Shown here in pieces: positions 1 to 12,520 of a DNA stretch of 64,000 bases (positions within the stretch are counted from its first letter, which is position 1; each line of letters opens with the position of its first letter). The stretch lies in the NCBI GenBank assembly GCA_902702965.1, contig CACRXP010000048.1:1230808-1294807 (forward strand), in the 5' to 3' direction. The stretch is from Spirometra erinaceieuropaei. Taxonomy: Eukaryota > Platyhelminthes > Cestoda > Diphyllobothriidea > Diphyllobothriidae. The notes under the pieces are model-generated. The model was not told where the DNA came from. It saw only the letters and a program-made list of their open reading frames with translations, and ran no database searches. A program made the position numbers and the translations under genes.

Positions 1-171
1 TTTCTCGTCTTAAAGTCCCTTTCTCGCTCAAGGCATAGTGCGAATAGTATTTTTTTCATTAAATTCTCCGTCTGACAATAATAGCACTCCAAATTTCTGA
101 AAAATAAATCATACGATGAGAACTTATGAACGTTTAACTGCATCATGGCAAGAATATATTGGGAGTAGTAA

Positions 172-429
172 CTAAGTTGCACAGATCAGAGTTTCTGAAA
201 AAACATATCTTACAATGCTAATTTTTTCCGTCCTCACCGATGGATTGGTTAAAGTAAAAGGCATCCTTTGATTACAGCGCAAGTACCGATTTATCATCTT
301 TATATAGTCGGGGCACTGGAGGTGTGAAATTCGTACGATATTTGGTCCATACATCCTCGTGTTCCAGCCCGAAGCTTTCACCGTTAAGCGACAATGGACC
401 TCCGCTATCTCAAAATGCGTCAGACCTGC
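172..429 (-). CDS. Exon 3 (terminal) of secreted protein copy 1
   Basis: The exon has 86 codons including the stop. It follows a short 107-bp intron (430-536) with acceptor TTTGTTAG. It holds cysteines 120, 146, 159 and 190; the motif RISHLQCPDYI is identical in the paralogue and the C-terminus ends CAT in both. No clear AATAAA was seen in the 170 bases left downstream before the window edge. Confidence 0.7.
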   Translation of the reverse strand, partial: AGLTHFEIAEVHCRLTVKASGWNTRMYGPNIVRISHLQCPDYIKMINRYLRCNQRMPFTLTNPSVRTEKISIVRYVFSETLICAT

Positions 430-3400
430 CTAACAAATGATAAATATCACGTGATTTTAGGACTGTATGAGAAATCTCTGGACTAATGTCCTAAGCAATT
501 TTTGATCTAGGCTGTGACGGGAAAATAGTTGTTTACCTGATCAAATATCAATGGGACATTGCGCCATGAGGCATTACATGAATATTCACTGAATTCACTA
601 TGTGTAGTGTCCCAATTCGGCTGGCAGTCAAAAACGGATACATTTCCATGGAGCTCGATGCTGTAAGAAAACTTTCCGAATTCGTTGTATTTGTCCTTTT
701 TAGCAAGAAATAAAACTTTTTTGATGAGGTGAGCGGCAATAATGTGAATCCGAAAAGTATGTTCATCGCGTGGACAGCTCTCCGGAGCTAGAAAAAAATT
801 ATAATCGCGCATACACGTAATTGAGTCATGCAGATGAAAATCAACAGAGAAAAACTGAAAAATGGATGTTTTCGGAGAACAAATTTGATGGTAACTTTCT
901 AATAACTGCAGATAAAAAAATTACTTGAATGCAAGCTAACCTGAAAAAAGCGTATTTCTGCTTGCTCAGTGGGACAGGGAGAGAGAATCTAAAATGCCCA
1001 TCAACGGGTTGCCCACATCACTGTCGCTGATGATCTCAAACCCAATGACCGAGTTAGGATCAGGTTATTTTTGGCAGGCTGAAGGAGTCGGTTTTGCAGT
1101 CATTGAGTATTCAATGCGTATAGGTATTTTGTAAGCAAAATGTCATGTTAGAATCGTCCAGCACAGCATGAAATGTCGTATTTTATACATTTTGCAAATG
1201 CTTCAAACCGCCAAGGTCTATGTCTCCATGATGCTCAAATTATTTTCTCAAGCGGCTGACCGAAGCCGGTACGGCCATTCTTCATATCAAATAATTCTCG
1301 AGTTGGTCGCTTGGCTGTTACAACCTACCGGATTTGGCATACGCAGCGGCATCAGCAAACAATTCTTTGCTGTTTGGTGCAGCCGTGAGACACAACGCCA
1401 TTCACCTAGGCCTTGACAACATTATACTTAATCTGTTGTAGTGACGGGGGCAAAAATTGCATGCATGACTATGTGAACATAGTTTACATTTTGGAGGTTT
1501 AATTTGGATTTGCTGTTTGCAACCCATAATGGGCAACGTGGCCACACGTCATACCCAAAGGATCGACATCTCCGTAAGCGGTACTTCAAGGACAGGCATT
1601 TAAGCTTTCCTAGTAACTAGTAATATCACTTGAAAAGAGCACCTAGCGGGATTATTTGCACGAGCAGCGTCTCCAAAATTCATTTTGCATGAACTTCTTG
1701 CTATTGTCAACTATTGCAATGGTTGTGAGTCCTCAAGCAGGCTTCTTTATTAGAGAATGAGATGTTGCCAAAGTTATCCGACGCACGTTGTGCTTGAAAA
1801 GTAACTTTTATACAACCATTTTTGCATGGGTGAGTTCTGAAGACCGAGTTCCCCGCCTATGTATTCCAGCGCCATCGCTGATGCTCAAGCTACATTCTCA
1901 AGCAAAGTAAATTTTGAAGGTCGTTCACGAAACGGCGGATCAAAGTCTGGAATGCCATTGTTAACGACGAGGATTGTCCAAGGCTGTCCCCTCACTGTTA
2001 TAACCCGCCCGTTTATGCATAGCAACTCGACACTGGCGAGAAGTTCATTGTTGTTTGATGCAACCTTGGGACATACTGCCCCAGCGGTTATTTATAAAGC
2101 ATTTTACAATGAAGGAGACTGCTGCTATGTCGTTGAAGAGGAACAAATTCTGCTCACCTACCAAAATGAGGGCTGTTTGACACTTTGGAAGCTACATCCA
2201 AACCCGCAATTTACAAACCACATTGAAGAACCTGGCTGCATGTTTACGCTCAAGGATCGACCACCTTGATTTTCGGTACTTTATGGGCACTTGAGACGTC
2301 GTATTCAGATGTTGACTCCTCAAACAGGCATATAAAACCTACTGCCTCATTTCATACACAACGACCAGGATAAGTCGATCAGACCAATCTTCACAACCCG
2401 ACAAGACATTACTGGACGACATATTTATCCTAGAGAGGAACGGAGATTAGACTATACTCCCTCAATGCGAATACATGCAACACTAAGGAGGCGCAGGGCC
2501 TTTAATACTTATTAAAAGGCCGAGTAAAATATACGAAAAAATAAAACTTCGAAGCTGACTTCTTCTTCTTCTGGACACTTAAGTTGCTGATCATCTTTGA
2601 CATCAAAATCTTTATGAATATGGGGCTGACTAAGATCTCACAAAATCGACGGTATCGTTACTTTTCAAGACCGAGGTTCTTCCTTGGTAATGAGGACACC
2701 TTTACGCCTGTTCCGTCAGTGATTCTGCTTGTCGGATTAGACTATGAATTACAGTCGCTCATGCGGCGAGTTCAATAGGCAGATTATGCTCTACGTAATA
2801 TTTTCTTGCAAACAAATTTGTAGACAGGTATATCGGCTCGCTTCAGTAGACGCCGTCACACTTTGACCTTAGTTTTCCTATGTGATCCGGCGGCATATTA
2901 AAGAAGGCACCATTGACTGAGCAGAAGTCTTAAAGAGGACACTCAGTACGTTTATGTGGATATACAGTGTTCTTAAGAATCATTATATACAAATGCGACG
3001 TCTTTTTTAAGATAAATTGACATCAAATTAGTAAAGAATAATTCTTTTGAACACTGCTTATACAAAAGACATAGCTCCTATTCGGGTATTTATTTTGCGA
3101 ATATAAAGGCATCGTATTGATTTTAGATTGCAAATGTTCGTAAAGGTAAATTTAATGAAATCGCTCCACCACTTATGAGTTTGTATGACTATATTATGTA
3201 TGGGCTCTTCAGCTTACATGTTCACTCGTTGTCTCCAATGCCATACTACGCATATTTTTCAAAATTATCCCTAAATAAAAAGTACCTTCCGATTTTACAT
3301 AGTTTTCTAAATATAAATCGTTTTTAAGACTGAAATTTGTATTTGTCCAACGTCTCATCAGCGCACTTGTTTATGCTGCTTATAAAGCAGATAACATGTT

Positions 3401-4221
3401 TTAAATCCATTAAAAATTGTATGATTATTTTGCTGTTCATACAGTCGCAGAAAAATGCTAGATTCCCTTACAAGAAGATTGTCTAGTTTGTAGTTTGGAT
3501 CCCTGTATGCAAATGTAAAAGAAGGATGATCTCACAATTATTGGGAAAAAGATAAAGTTTATTTAAACTCAAATATACTGATTGTTTAAACCTAAAATTC
3601 AAAGAAAACATAGCATGCTGCCAAATAAATAGTCAAGAATATGTTTTCCCCTCTTCTATTAGATATATGTAAACGGATAGGGGTACAATTAATCAATGAG
3701 AATGATTCCGGCTAACTAAATAGCCATTTGTACGAACTGTAGCTTGAAATGACTTTATTTTCCTGGTATTCTCCTTCAAACAATTTATATGACAACAGCA
3801 CCTAAGTAGCGTTTTCTAATTGAGAAAACATATTAAAAAAGTTTGTTCAGCATTTTATAAAATAGCATATGTTATGCGCGTGATAAATTTCCATTTAGTA
3901 TTATTAGTTTCGATATTCCCCAGAAAGTGCAAAATGGCGTTACAAGAACTCAAGACAAAGCAGATGCACTTTTAAGTAATACTTTAATCAAAACACCGCA
4001 TTTGATTTGACGGCATCGGTTGAGTGATTTCGAGAAAATAGTTGGCCTGCTAAAGCATCTTATTCATATCCTAACACATTACTGAATTTGCCTCCCAAAT
4101 CATTGCTGTTTTATTAAATATACTGTAGTTTAAAGAGCATATCATACTTACGGCTTTCGGGAATGCAGGCATGGTTGCCATCAATAAATACCCACACGAG
4201 CACTAAAACCGCGCGAGGCAT
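172..4221 (-). CDS. Secreted cysteine-rich protein, family not recognised, copy 1 (three exons)
   Basis: I assembled this gene by hand and do not recognise the family. Exons in transcript order are 4152-4221 (70 nt), 537-787 (251 nt) and 172-429 (258 nt including a TAG stop), giving 192 residues. Intron phases are 1 and 0 and join without a break. All introns are GT-AG: donors read GTAAGT and GTAAAC, and acceptors follow TTTTTCTAG and TTTGTTAG. Exon 1 encodes a hydrophobic leader (residues 4-13, AVLVLVWVFI), which looks like a signal peptide. Cysteines are at 19, 28, 78, 94, 120, 146, 159 and 190; N-glycosylation sequons are at N72 (NVS) and N95 (NAS). No transmembrane segment follows. The copy at 20781-24186 has the same exon lengths, phases, all eight cysteines, both sequons and the same stop position; by hand count exon 2 agrees at 66 of 83 residues and exon 3 at 66 of 85. 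That pattern means both are probably functional. Export is inferred; role unknown. Confidence 0.72.
537..787 (-). CDS. Exon 2 of secreted protein copy 1
   Basis: The exon is 251 nt long. It begins with two bases that complete the codon split by intron 1 and ends on a whole codon (CAG|GTAAAC). It holds cysteines 28, 78 and 94, a lysine-rich stretch around residues 46-56, and both N-glycosylation sequons. The exon in copy 2 has exactly the same length. Confidence 0.72.
1190..2090 (+). repeat. Short repeat inserted twice inside intron 1 of copy A
   Basis: The stretches about 1190-1440 and 1855-2090 resemble each other; both contain GATGCTCAAN followed by TTCTCAAGC and, further on, a GTTANAACC...TTTGNTGCANCC string. 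Both are missing from the paired block at 20600-25075. They are therefore insertions after the duplication, or losses from the other copy. A 136-codon ORF at 1859-2269 falls in this insert and shows no recognisable domain; I treat it as chance. Confidence 0.45.
4152..4221 (-). CDS. Exon 1 (leader) of secreted protein copy 1
   Basis: The ATG lies at 4221-4219. The 23 codons plus one base end at a strong donor (AGCC|GTAAGT). A TTGCAG sits one base upstream of the ATG, so the first coding exon may begin at a 3' splice site or a spliced-leader acceptor. The reading frame also runs open further upstream here, but copy 2 has a stop there, so this ATG is the supported start. Confidence 0.65.
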
Positions 4222-5548
4222 CCTGCAATAACGCAGACGCAGAAAGTACTGAGTGCAAATGATCCATACAATAAAAGCCGATGGCTCTAAATTACTGACC
4301 AATCACAATTATTGGGGCTTGAGTAGGGAGGTGAATTTGGCTTCTGCTCTAGCTATTAGTAAACAGAATGACTACAACCACTCTACCCACTCAGTCTGTT
4401 GTTTTATACGGCTCACACAAACTCAAGAAGACGATTAAAATGTCCGAAATTTGAAAAAAACAGTCAATCATTTCGAAGATAGGAAAAGTGATTTTGACTC
4501 TTCCAAAGCACTGCCAAGTTCATTCGAACTTCCTGGTGAAAATTAAACCGCATACTGTCTGTGGAATGTATATTATTCTCCCACCTTGAAATAGGCATGC
4601 ATTTATTCGGCGATTCTTATTTCCGGTCCAGTTAAAATGACGTGATGGCAGTTTGCCAAATTACCTATAATTCCTGCTATTATTTTAAGAGACAAACGCA
4701 GAAGAATTCGAACTATCCCAAAACCTTAAATTAAATGTCACTATGAATGTGTATGGGAAGGTAATTTGATTGAACTGTTGCCAGATGAGGTTATTAGATA
4801 AGGTGGGTTTCAATTTCGGGGTATTTTTCTGTATACTACTACTGTGACTTATTACTTACCCAATTCGTTATCTAAATTTTCAAATTTTACAGGCATATTT
4901 TGTTGAACCTCTGGCATTTCCGTTCACGGTATTTCGAAGTCCTTAACCAGTCGAGGTTAATCCAGCATTGTAAAACCAACTTTACTGTATTAAGTCTGTT
5001 ATTATATGAGTACAAACCTTTTATTTGAATTGGCAATTTGTGTCTGGAAGACAGTTCATGAGCGGCGGTTTGAATTTTAGGTTGGAAGAAGGACATTTTT
5101 CAATCGAGTCTCTTCGCTGAAACCGACTGTCCTTCATCAAAAAGTGGAATATAAAACGCGTTTCCGACTACCAGCCTCCAGGTAGCTCCATCGATACTCT
5201 TATCGTTCGATCTGAACAAACTTCAGCAAAAGTGGTCTTTCTGTCGGAAATCTCGGACTGTCTGCAGAGCCTATCCATCCGATATACCGTCTCCAACTTC
5301 TCGCCGAAGACTGAAGCAACATCTACAAAAAGGCTGAGTCGATATTTCTGAGTTGCTTGAATTCAGGCAACCCTCACTTAAGCTAACATATATATAATCA
5401 GGTAAGCCTATAGGCTTGCCTGAAAAAAGCGTTCTCTGGGAATTTTCGACCACCCAGTATAAGCATAGACAGTGTCTACTGTTGTGTCTTAGGAAAAAGC
5501 ATGTTATTCCTGCAGATTTTTTTTCGTTTTTCATAAGTCCACTACATA
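4222..5548. other. Upstream region of the secreted-protein gene; no gene seen
   Basis: Up to about 5065 this is the shared upstream part of the duplication and may hold the promoter of the minus-strand gene. I see no convincing TATA box. From 5066 to 5548 the sequence is unique in the window and holds no supported gene. At 5397-5420 lies a near-perfect palindrome centred on CCTATAGG, with about 11 bp in each arm. Confidence 0.4.
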
Positions 5549-6822
5549 ATGAAGATTTTTGCAGCCTCCCAAAATGTTGCCTTTCATGAGGGGGTAGATC
5601 TACCGACCACCAATATCTCAGTCGCGCACGCTAACCCCTCGGCCACCGCAGCAACGCGGCGAGCGATGTCGCGAAGTTTACTTGATAGTATATGCGTGCC
5701 GCATACCAATCGATTTTGCAGCGGCGGCCAGATTTTGGCCGGCAAAATCAACCGCCTTGAGGAAGAGATTGAAAAGATGAAAACTCTTCTACAATGTAGG
5801 CTAGACACAGTTGGCAATACGAATAAACTTGTTGTAAGTATAACTATAAGTAGGACCAAAGGCCATCGCACAACAGACATGCCATCAACACCTTCGACAG
5901 CTGTCACGGCACAAACACTTAAAATAAAAGACAACAACAACCAACGAAGAAACGAAAAAACGGGAGGAAAAAAATAAATCGTGCAGTAAAAAGGTCGAGG
6001 GAGATGGCCAGCCGATTCCGAGGAATGCCCCCGAAGAACCGAAACCAGGGATGTCTGCGACCGTGTCGCCCATCACGGGAAATGGCATGGGTCCTAAAAT
6101 CCTCAACCTATCCCAAAAAACTTTCGACTTTGATGAAAATGCAAACAAAACAGCGACGAATGAGGACCTTAATCGACTGCGGCCTATATCATTGTCAGAT
6201 CATGCAACCACATACTGCCTTTGTCGGGGCACGAAACCACTGTGATCTCGAGAGAGTCACCGGTCAGAGAGCAATGTCTGATCATTCAGAGACTTCCCGA
6301 ATTCACAGCTAGTGACTCCAAAGAGCGGGTCTCGACAGACCTTCAATTGTTCCAATGCCTACCCAACGAACTTCTGCACCCCAATAAGGAAGTATCGGTT
6401 CTCAAGGCCTATAGGCTTGGAAAATGCTTAATCGACATATCAGAGCACTCATGTCCTCGACCACTGAAGATTGTGTTAGACAACCAAGTACAAGTAGAAC
6501 GTATTTTTTCACGACGATTCCGAAGCAAAGACACAAACCTCGGCGATTTTTTCAGCCGGACTGCACACCGTCAGAAAGAATAAAACGTCGACAATTAGTT
6601 CTTGGAACTGAGAACAAGGTTGCAGAATGTCGAGACGAATCTCGTGATCTACAACGATCATATTGTGCAGCGCCCTCCCCTAATTCGTTGGACCGAATCG
6701 TTTCGAGAACGGGTAGAATAGGTTCCTCACATGGGATCTCCAGCGGCACCATAATCAAACGCCCGAAAAATTTAGAACCTAACATTTTTACGCCAACGTG
6801 CAGAGTATATTGCCCAAGTTAG
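5549..6822 (+). pseudogene. LINE ORF1-like region (coiled coil and RRM-like), frameshifted
   Basis: The first segment (5549-5977) contains a short acidic/basic coiled-coil stretch (NRLEEEIEKMKTLL) and ends in a lysine/asparagine-rich tail. A second (6221-6583) carries a fold typical of LINE ORF1 RNA-binding domains, with VLKAYRLGK and PRPLKIVLDNQVQVERIFSR. Near 6540 the frame shifts to one reading FFQPDCTPSERIKRRQLVLG. The gene is therefore broken in at least two places. It would have encoded a nucleic-acid-binding chaperone for the retrotransposon RNA. Confidence 0.55.
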
Positions 6823-6859
6823 ACGAACTGAAGATCCACATCTCCGATCTTTCCGTCCG

Positions 6860-7443
6860 ACAATGTCTCTTTGACGGAAACCTGGCTATCTGAAAACGTG
6901 GATGACTGCGAATTAATGCTACCAGGATTTCATTTGTTGGGAAGAGAAAGGAGAGAGCGTCTGGGAGGAGGAGTCGTCACTTACATAAAACACGGTCTGC
7001 TTGTGTCAGAAAAAATAGAACAGTTCGTGTGCAGAGCCGAGACTATCTGGCTCACTATAAGGGTACCATAATCACATAGCCTTGAAGTTCTGACCGGCTA
7101 TCGACCACCGAGGAGTGACCCCGAGGCTGACGCTCGTCTGTTAGAGGAGTTAGGACGATTTGCTCTCCGGCCTGACGTCCTGATCATGGGCGGATTTAAT
7201 GCACCGCTCATTGACTGTAGTTCATTATACGTTCGCGGCCCAGAACTAGCTTCCGACCGACGCCTCTTGGACATGGCACTTAGGGCATTTCTCACTCAGC
7301 ACGTCCAATTTCCCACGAGGGTGCGTGAGGGGCGGCAGTCAAACTGCTTGGACCTGGTGCTCACGAAATTGATGGACATCATAGATGATGTCAAATGTCT
7401 GCCTCTCCTAAATCGAAGCGATCACGTCGTACTTCAATGGTAG
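6860..7443 (+). pseudogene. LINE apurinic endonuclease domain, degraded
   Basis: One frame runs through TETWLSENVDDCEL, GGGVVTYIKHG, LTGYRPPRSDPE, MGGFNAPLID, LDLVLT and SDHVVLQW. These are the usual endonuclease/exonuclease/phosphatase blocks of CR1 elements. There are in-frame stops at 7069-7071 and 7441-7443. The normally conserved GDFN block reads GGFN, so a metal-binding aspartate is lost; the histidine of SDHVV is kept. The domain would nick target DNA for reverse transcription; this copy cannot. Confidence 0.68.
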
Positions 7444-7905
7444 TATTCAATCTTTTCCGTGCTCGAACAGCCCACCAAAATTAGAAGAAATATTTGGCGT
7501 GGAGACTTCGAACAAATGAAGGCCGAAATCAACAATACAGACTGGGTATCAGCTATTTCCGGAAAAATAGCGGAGGATTGGAAATGGTTCAGTAAATTAT
7601 TGCAAGTTCTTCTGACGAACCACAGCCCGCTTTCATGGAAGAGGCTAAACAATCGAACTCGGTGGTTGATCCAGGGGTTTAAAAGGAAGAAAATAAAAAG
7701 CGGTGATTGTGGCGGCAATCTTTCACTGATGGGAATCCTATATACATAAGTGCGCACAAAACCCAGAGGAAATTCGTCAATCGACTTAAATTCAGGATAT
7801 GGCAAAATTTCGAAAAAGGCCTACTGAATCGTGTCGTGGAAAATCGGAAATTATTCTTGGGCACTGATGATATGTTTTTTATTTGTTGTCGCTCTTGATG
7901 AAACA
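7444..7905 (+). pseudogene. LINE linker upstream of the missing reverse transcriptase
   Basis: The same frame as the endonuclease continues with RRNIWRGDFEQMKAEI, EDWKWFSKLLQVL and RTRWLIQGFKRKK. After a frameshift near 7700 it continues as KTQRKFVNRLKFRIWQNFEK and VENRKLF. This spacer is typical between endonuclease and reverse transcriptase in CR1 elements. Similarity ends just where the reverse transcriptase should begin. Confidence 0.6.
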
Positions 7906-8974
7906 GCCATCTGGGGCCGCAAACAGAAAAATGCTCACAAGGATTACACATGGTTAATTAAATTGGCATGAGTATTACATGGCAACGAAAAGCATCGCAG
8001 AACCCCAGCAAACCAGACTGCGAGAGTCCTCTGCTGCCTGTGCAACGCAGTGGCAGTATTTCTGTTAAAAACAGCCAATAGAAACTCGAAATGGCGGAAA
8101 ATTGACTCTCCTCCAAACTGTTATGCTTCCACAATGTAACCACGGCCACCTGTGACCGTCTTGTCCATAGAAATAGGATATGGAAAGAGCGTGAGAGGGA
8201 GAGGACTATGATTCGAAAACCTTCTCATTTGGGAGGTCGTTGTGTGCGAGTCGGCACTGCGTCATTCTAGTTGCAGGCGTTTTCGTCCCTTGCGGAGTTC
8301 AAACTTTTAGAAAAATTGAATTTTACTGTTCGTTACACTCAAGCAAACGTGGCCTTTGTCGCATTGTTGCAGGATTGCGCTTCGAACCCTAAAATATCTT
8401 GCGATTAACGATCTACCGCATACATAGAACGTCTGCGCATAAACTGTTATATGTCCTAAGCCAGCCAACAGCATCATCTGCAATCTGCAGTGGATGAGGC
8501 CTCATTTTCGGCATTCGCTTGTGATTCTTGTAATTTGCCAACGATCTTTATGATCTTTAGAAAGTCGCTTGTAAAAGGGCCTGAATAGGAAAGCGCATCG
8601 TTTAATCGAAAGGCCTTTCCCGCTTCTCCTATAGTTTTAAATCCTTCTCGAATGTGACTACAATTTTCTGCTACATGCACAACGACTTGCTATAATAGTT
8701 GTGATCTTAATGATATGCACATTCATATTGATGGCAATCTATCCGTGACAGTAGGGGATGCAGCAATTGAAAACAACAAGCTATGTCGTTATTCCTAAAT
8801 CACAGATCAAGGAGTTAGATTTCGTTGGAAGACCCTCATATGAGAAGGCGCAGCTGAACAGTATTTATCCGTCAACCATTAGACCAAACTAATATCTGGT
8901 CACTTGGTGTAACCAGTCGGTCTGATTGATGAGTCACAGTTTCAAGGGCACTCGCTCGACCAGTCAGCGGCCGA
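7906..8974. other. No gene seen
   Basis: The sequence is mixed and slightly AT-rich, with short open frames only. No conserved domain, tRNA-like fold or repeat shared with the rest of the window was found. Confidence 0.4.
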
Positions 8975-11805
8975 GCGAATGCTAGGTGAACTTAATAATC
9001 GTACAATACGCCGTGCACATGTTCTGACAGAAACCACTGGGCATATATTCTTTAATCAATGCAGCATAAATAACAGATGGGCAATAAACAATGAGACGGA
9101 GAAGCAGCCGTTTATAAATTTTTGGATAAGGTCTCGGCATTCGTCAAAGGAACGCACACGACGAGCGTAAAAATTGGGTTCACGAATTTTAATCAAAATA
9201 CAATAATGTAAAGGTCGAATGAGCGATTTGTGGACAGACTAACACCCACGTACCGCAAAGAGGAAAGTTCATTAATAGGAATATGTCAGAACTCGGGAAT
9301 GGAAAGAAGCCACAGTCAAAAGCATATCAGACACAGTTATGATCGTTAGCCATTAAACCATGCCTTCAACGACCGTGAAAAGTAATGATCGAAGTCATTC
9401 CTCGGAAACTGGAGATATCTAGGGTTTTTAATAGGGAGGCCGACAACTGTATCAGTGGCATGCTAAGCATATGGGTAGTCATTAGACGATGTTTGGTCAT
9501 CAGTATGAAGTGGGGTTAGGACATATGACGACCCCGACACTTTTGCGAGTTTCATAATTGCGGGGGAGCAAACAATTCGATCAAAGGTCTTTAGACTGCA
9601 ATTAGTAGCCATCTTAGGGATCGTGAAAGGTATATTTGGCTTCAAAATTGACATGTTATGAGGGCGGTTTAAATGTGGCTATGTAGCCCTACCCGGAGTA
9701 AACAAATCTCAACTATCTGCAGTGTGGAACGGTTGGTAATAGGGGTTTTACTGGTGGAGGCGTGGAACGAACATGTGACGAGGTCAAGTTACTGTACACA
9801 AAATTATAGCTATTGGGAATGCGTGGTTTTACTGTGAGTGGTTGATAAATAGTTGCCCTAACCCCTAATCATAAACCGTCACCATAACTCCTCCCCCCGT
9901 CAAACCCCACGCACAACAGTATTTCATCCATCAGGTGGGGTTGCACAACCACATCTTACCTTAAGACGTGTTAAAGCAGTTGCTATCTGATAAAAAGAGG
10001 ACCTGAGAAGAAGTAATGACACAGCATCCGGCCCGGCAGTTGTCGATCTACGGGCTTTTCGAAGACGTTTCTCCACTGAACAGAAGACACATCATGCGTG
10101 TCCAGTGGGACGTTTATGGTTCCTCCGTGCGTCAGCGAAGAAAAGAAGGAAAAATTTGGTGTAAGATGAGAAACAGGGCAGTCTCTTTTTATATTACGAC
10201 CCTAACGTCCTTTAGATAGTCACGAAAGCGTACATTTTTAGGAGGTCTCCACAACGTCGCAAACGTTTAGGGTATTGTGGAGGGCATTTCGCCAGGACTA
10301 ATCATAACAGCCTCAGGGAAGACAATATTTATTGAGAATTTCATAGGAAAATTCTGTGCGGTGGCTTTAACATTATTCGACATTCGATGGTGCTGTAAAA
10401 TGGAGATTATAGTGGCTATCGAACTCCGAAGCAAATAAATCTTTTTTAAGCGAAAGTGGAGATTTAGAATTTACCTCAAGAAGGCTTAAGTCAAAAACTA
10501 GAAGCAGGGGTGCACATCGATTAGGGTTTTGAATGGAACAAAGGATCGTATCCGACGAGCGTATTAAGCGCGTTTACGAATTTTGATCAAAGTACAATAA
10601 TTTAAATGTCGAATGAGAAATTTGATGACTGAGTAAAACCAAGGCACTGCAAAGTGGATAGTTCATTAAATGGAATGTGACAGATTTCATGGATGGGAAG
10701 AAGCCGCAGTCGAAAGCATATCCGACACACTTATGATCGTCGGCCAGAATACCATCTTAACAGGAGCTGTGCAAATTACTGATCTAATCCATTCTTCGTA
10801 AACTGGATATATCCCTGATTTTTAATACGTAGGCCGACAACTGTATCGGTGGCATGCTCAAATACGGGCAGTCATTAGACTATTTTAGGTCGTCATGGTG
10901 AATTGGGGTGAGGAGATACGATGGAACCTTGGAGACTCCGCAGTTGTTGTGGACGATGAGCAGATTGTCGTTTGTCAGATCGAACAAACTAAGTGGGAAA
11001 TGCATAACAATATTTAAACAGATACTTGGTCCAGGCAGGATAGCGTAGTCAGATCTCTTGCTGAGGAGGAGACGACGAGAGGCCGTTGTGAAAATAGAGG
11101 CGTAGTCGATTAATGCACATGCTTACGCGCGCCAATCCTTATGCAATTCTCCTAGAGCAGATGTATCCTTCAGAGCAATGATGTCCAGGGTAGTACGTAT
11201 GGTTTTATACGCACATTTCGAAGAGTCGGAAAAATTGGAGAAGAAGGACATAACGTCCCCAATGACAACTTATCTAGCGATTTGCTTAATTGTGGAGGAG
11301 TATACAATTCGATCAAAGGTGTTTGGACTAAAATTAGTAGCCTTCTTAAGGATAGAATTGATTCTTGTTGGAGGCCAAGTTAAAGGTATATTTGACTTCA
11401 AGATTGCCATGTTATTTGGGTGGTTATGTAGCCCCTCCCGGAGTATACAAACGTCAACTACCTACAGTCTGGCACGGATGGCAGTAAATATTTTTGCAGG
11501 CGCGGCGGAGCAACGCACATGCGACAAGGTCAAGTAGTTGTACGCAAAAGAAATGCTATTGGGAATAAGCGGTTTTAATTTGAGTGGCTGATTAACAGTC
11601 GCCCCAACTCCTATTACTAAAACTTCCCCATAACCCCCTGCTTCTAACTCAAACCCCTACAGTATTGCATCCATCAGATGGGGTTACTCAACCACATCTT
11701 ACCTTAAGATGTGTTAAGGCAGGTGATTATATTAACTATCGAACTCTGATACAAGTTAATGATTTTTGGGATTGTGGAGATTTAGATTCTACCCATCGTA
11801 TTTTT
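8975..11805. repeat. Two direct copies of an unclassified repeat of about 1.3 kb
   Basis: Copy 1 (about 9130-10500) and copy 2 (about 10540-11805) match in order. Both contain ACGAATTTTNATCAAANTACAATAAT followed by AGTTCATTAA, CGCAGTC/CACAGTC, GTAGCCCTACCCGGAGTA-like and CAACCACATCTTACCTTAAG strings. Copy 1 has extra DNA at about 9995-10390 and copy 2 at about 10925-11270. Open frames are short and broken. Divergence between the copies is substantial, so the duplication is old. It may be a decayed retroelement. Confidence 0.6.
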
Positions 11806-12104
11806 GGTTTGCAACTTAAGAACTAACCACCAACAAATCGTCGACTGCTAACGGCAAACGACTCTAGGGATATACACCCCTAAGATGATAAATATCACTC
11901 GTCCTTTCACCGGCAAAATAGCAGATTCAAACGGTTGGTTATGGCAATTTCATGATAAGGAAGCACCGTGCAAATGCCCATGTAATTTCTGCTATTTTGC
12001 ACGCTTTTAATCATACAGATATCTTGCGGTCGAAATTTACGAATGTTTTCCGATGGCGACTGCGTGCCAAGCCTACACCAAGCAAATAGAAGCAAGGGGA
12101 CGAG
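11806..12104. other. No gene seen
   Basis: Unique in the window; short open frames only, no recognisable domain. Confidence 0.35.
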
Positions 12105-12520
12105 TCCCAGGAATGAGGCACGATAGCTGGTAAGAGAGCTTTATTTGTCACGAATGAAGGCGAAATTTGTCTGAAGTTTTGGAATCCTGCTCGCAAATAG
12201 TATCAGAGACAAGAGCAGAATAGTGAGGTTCATGCACAACAGGCAGCAGTATTTATCGGATGCAGTCGCCATGTTACCGCTTACCTCTTAACATTCAGGA
12301 CACTCCCCATCATTGGGAAGTGTTTCACTTAACGTGATGGTCGTTTGATGGGCGATATTCGAGAAAATAATTGTTGCAATTTCACCATGGGTGTTGGATG
12401 TTTGTGTGATGGTTGCTTGATCATCTGACTTCCCACCCTCATGTTGGGAAGAGTGTTCACGTGTGCACTCTCCGCGTGTCTAATGGCTCCGCTTAGGCAA
12501 ATTCTCAGCACCGAAACACC
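12105..12520 (-). mobile_element. Penelope-like element 3' fragment
   Basis: On the minus strand this reads as the C-terminal tail of the PLE protein (SVLRICLSGAIRHAESAHVN, then PTPMVKLQQLFSR), followed by the element's 3' untranslated end with a CTGATAC...GAGCAGGATTCC string and AATAAAGCTC near 12140. The tail matches the better-preserved element at 25665-27500. It abuts a plus-strand 3' end at 12521, so two element ends face away from each other. Confidence 0.65.

Larger units (their letters stand above)
1..5070. repeat. Segmental duplication block, copy A (partner 20600-25075)
   Basis: Nearly the whole block matches 20600-25075 in the same orientation; examples are 4110-4240 with 24095-24215, 550-800 with 21150-21400 and 2300-2450 with 22320-22470. 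It contains the complete secreted-protein gene plus about 0.85 kb upstream of its ATG. The match fades just after 5065 and 25070. The left edge lies outside the window. Copy A has extra DNA at about 1020-1620 and 1770-2230. Confidence 0.85.
5549..7905 (+). mobile_element. CR1-type non-LTR retrotransposon (LINE), degraded, lacking the RT domain
   Basis: Three successive parts of a flatworm CR1-like LINE can be read in order on the plus strand: an ORF1-like region, an apurinic endonuclease domain, and the linker that normally precedes the reverse transcriptase. The frames are interrupted by stops and frameshifts. The reverse transcriptase is absent because similarity stops near 7905. Family assignment is from motif recognition, not a search. 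Confidence 0.7.

Noticed and set aside
1859..2269. 136-codon plus-strand ORF.
   Set aside because: It falls in a repeat inserted in one copy of the segmental duplication and has no counterpart in the other; no domain.
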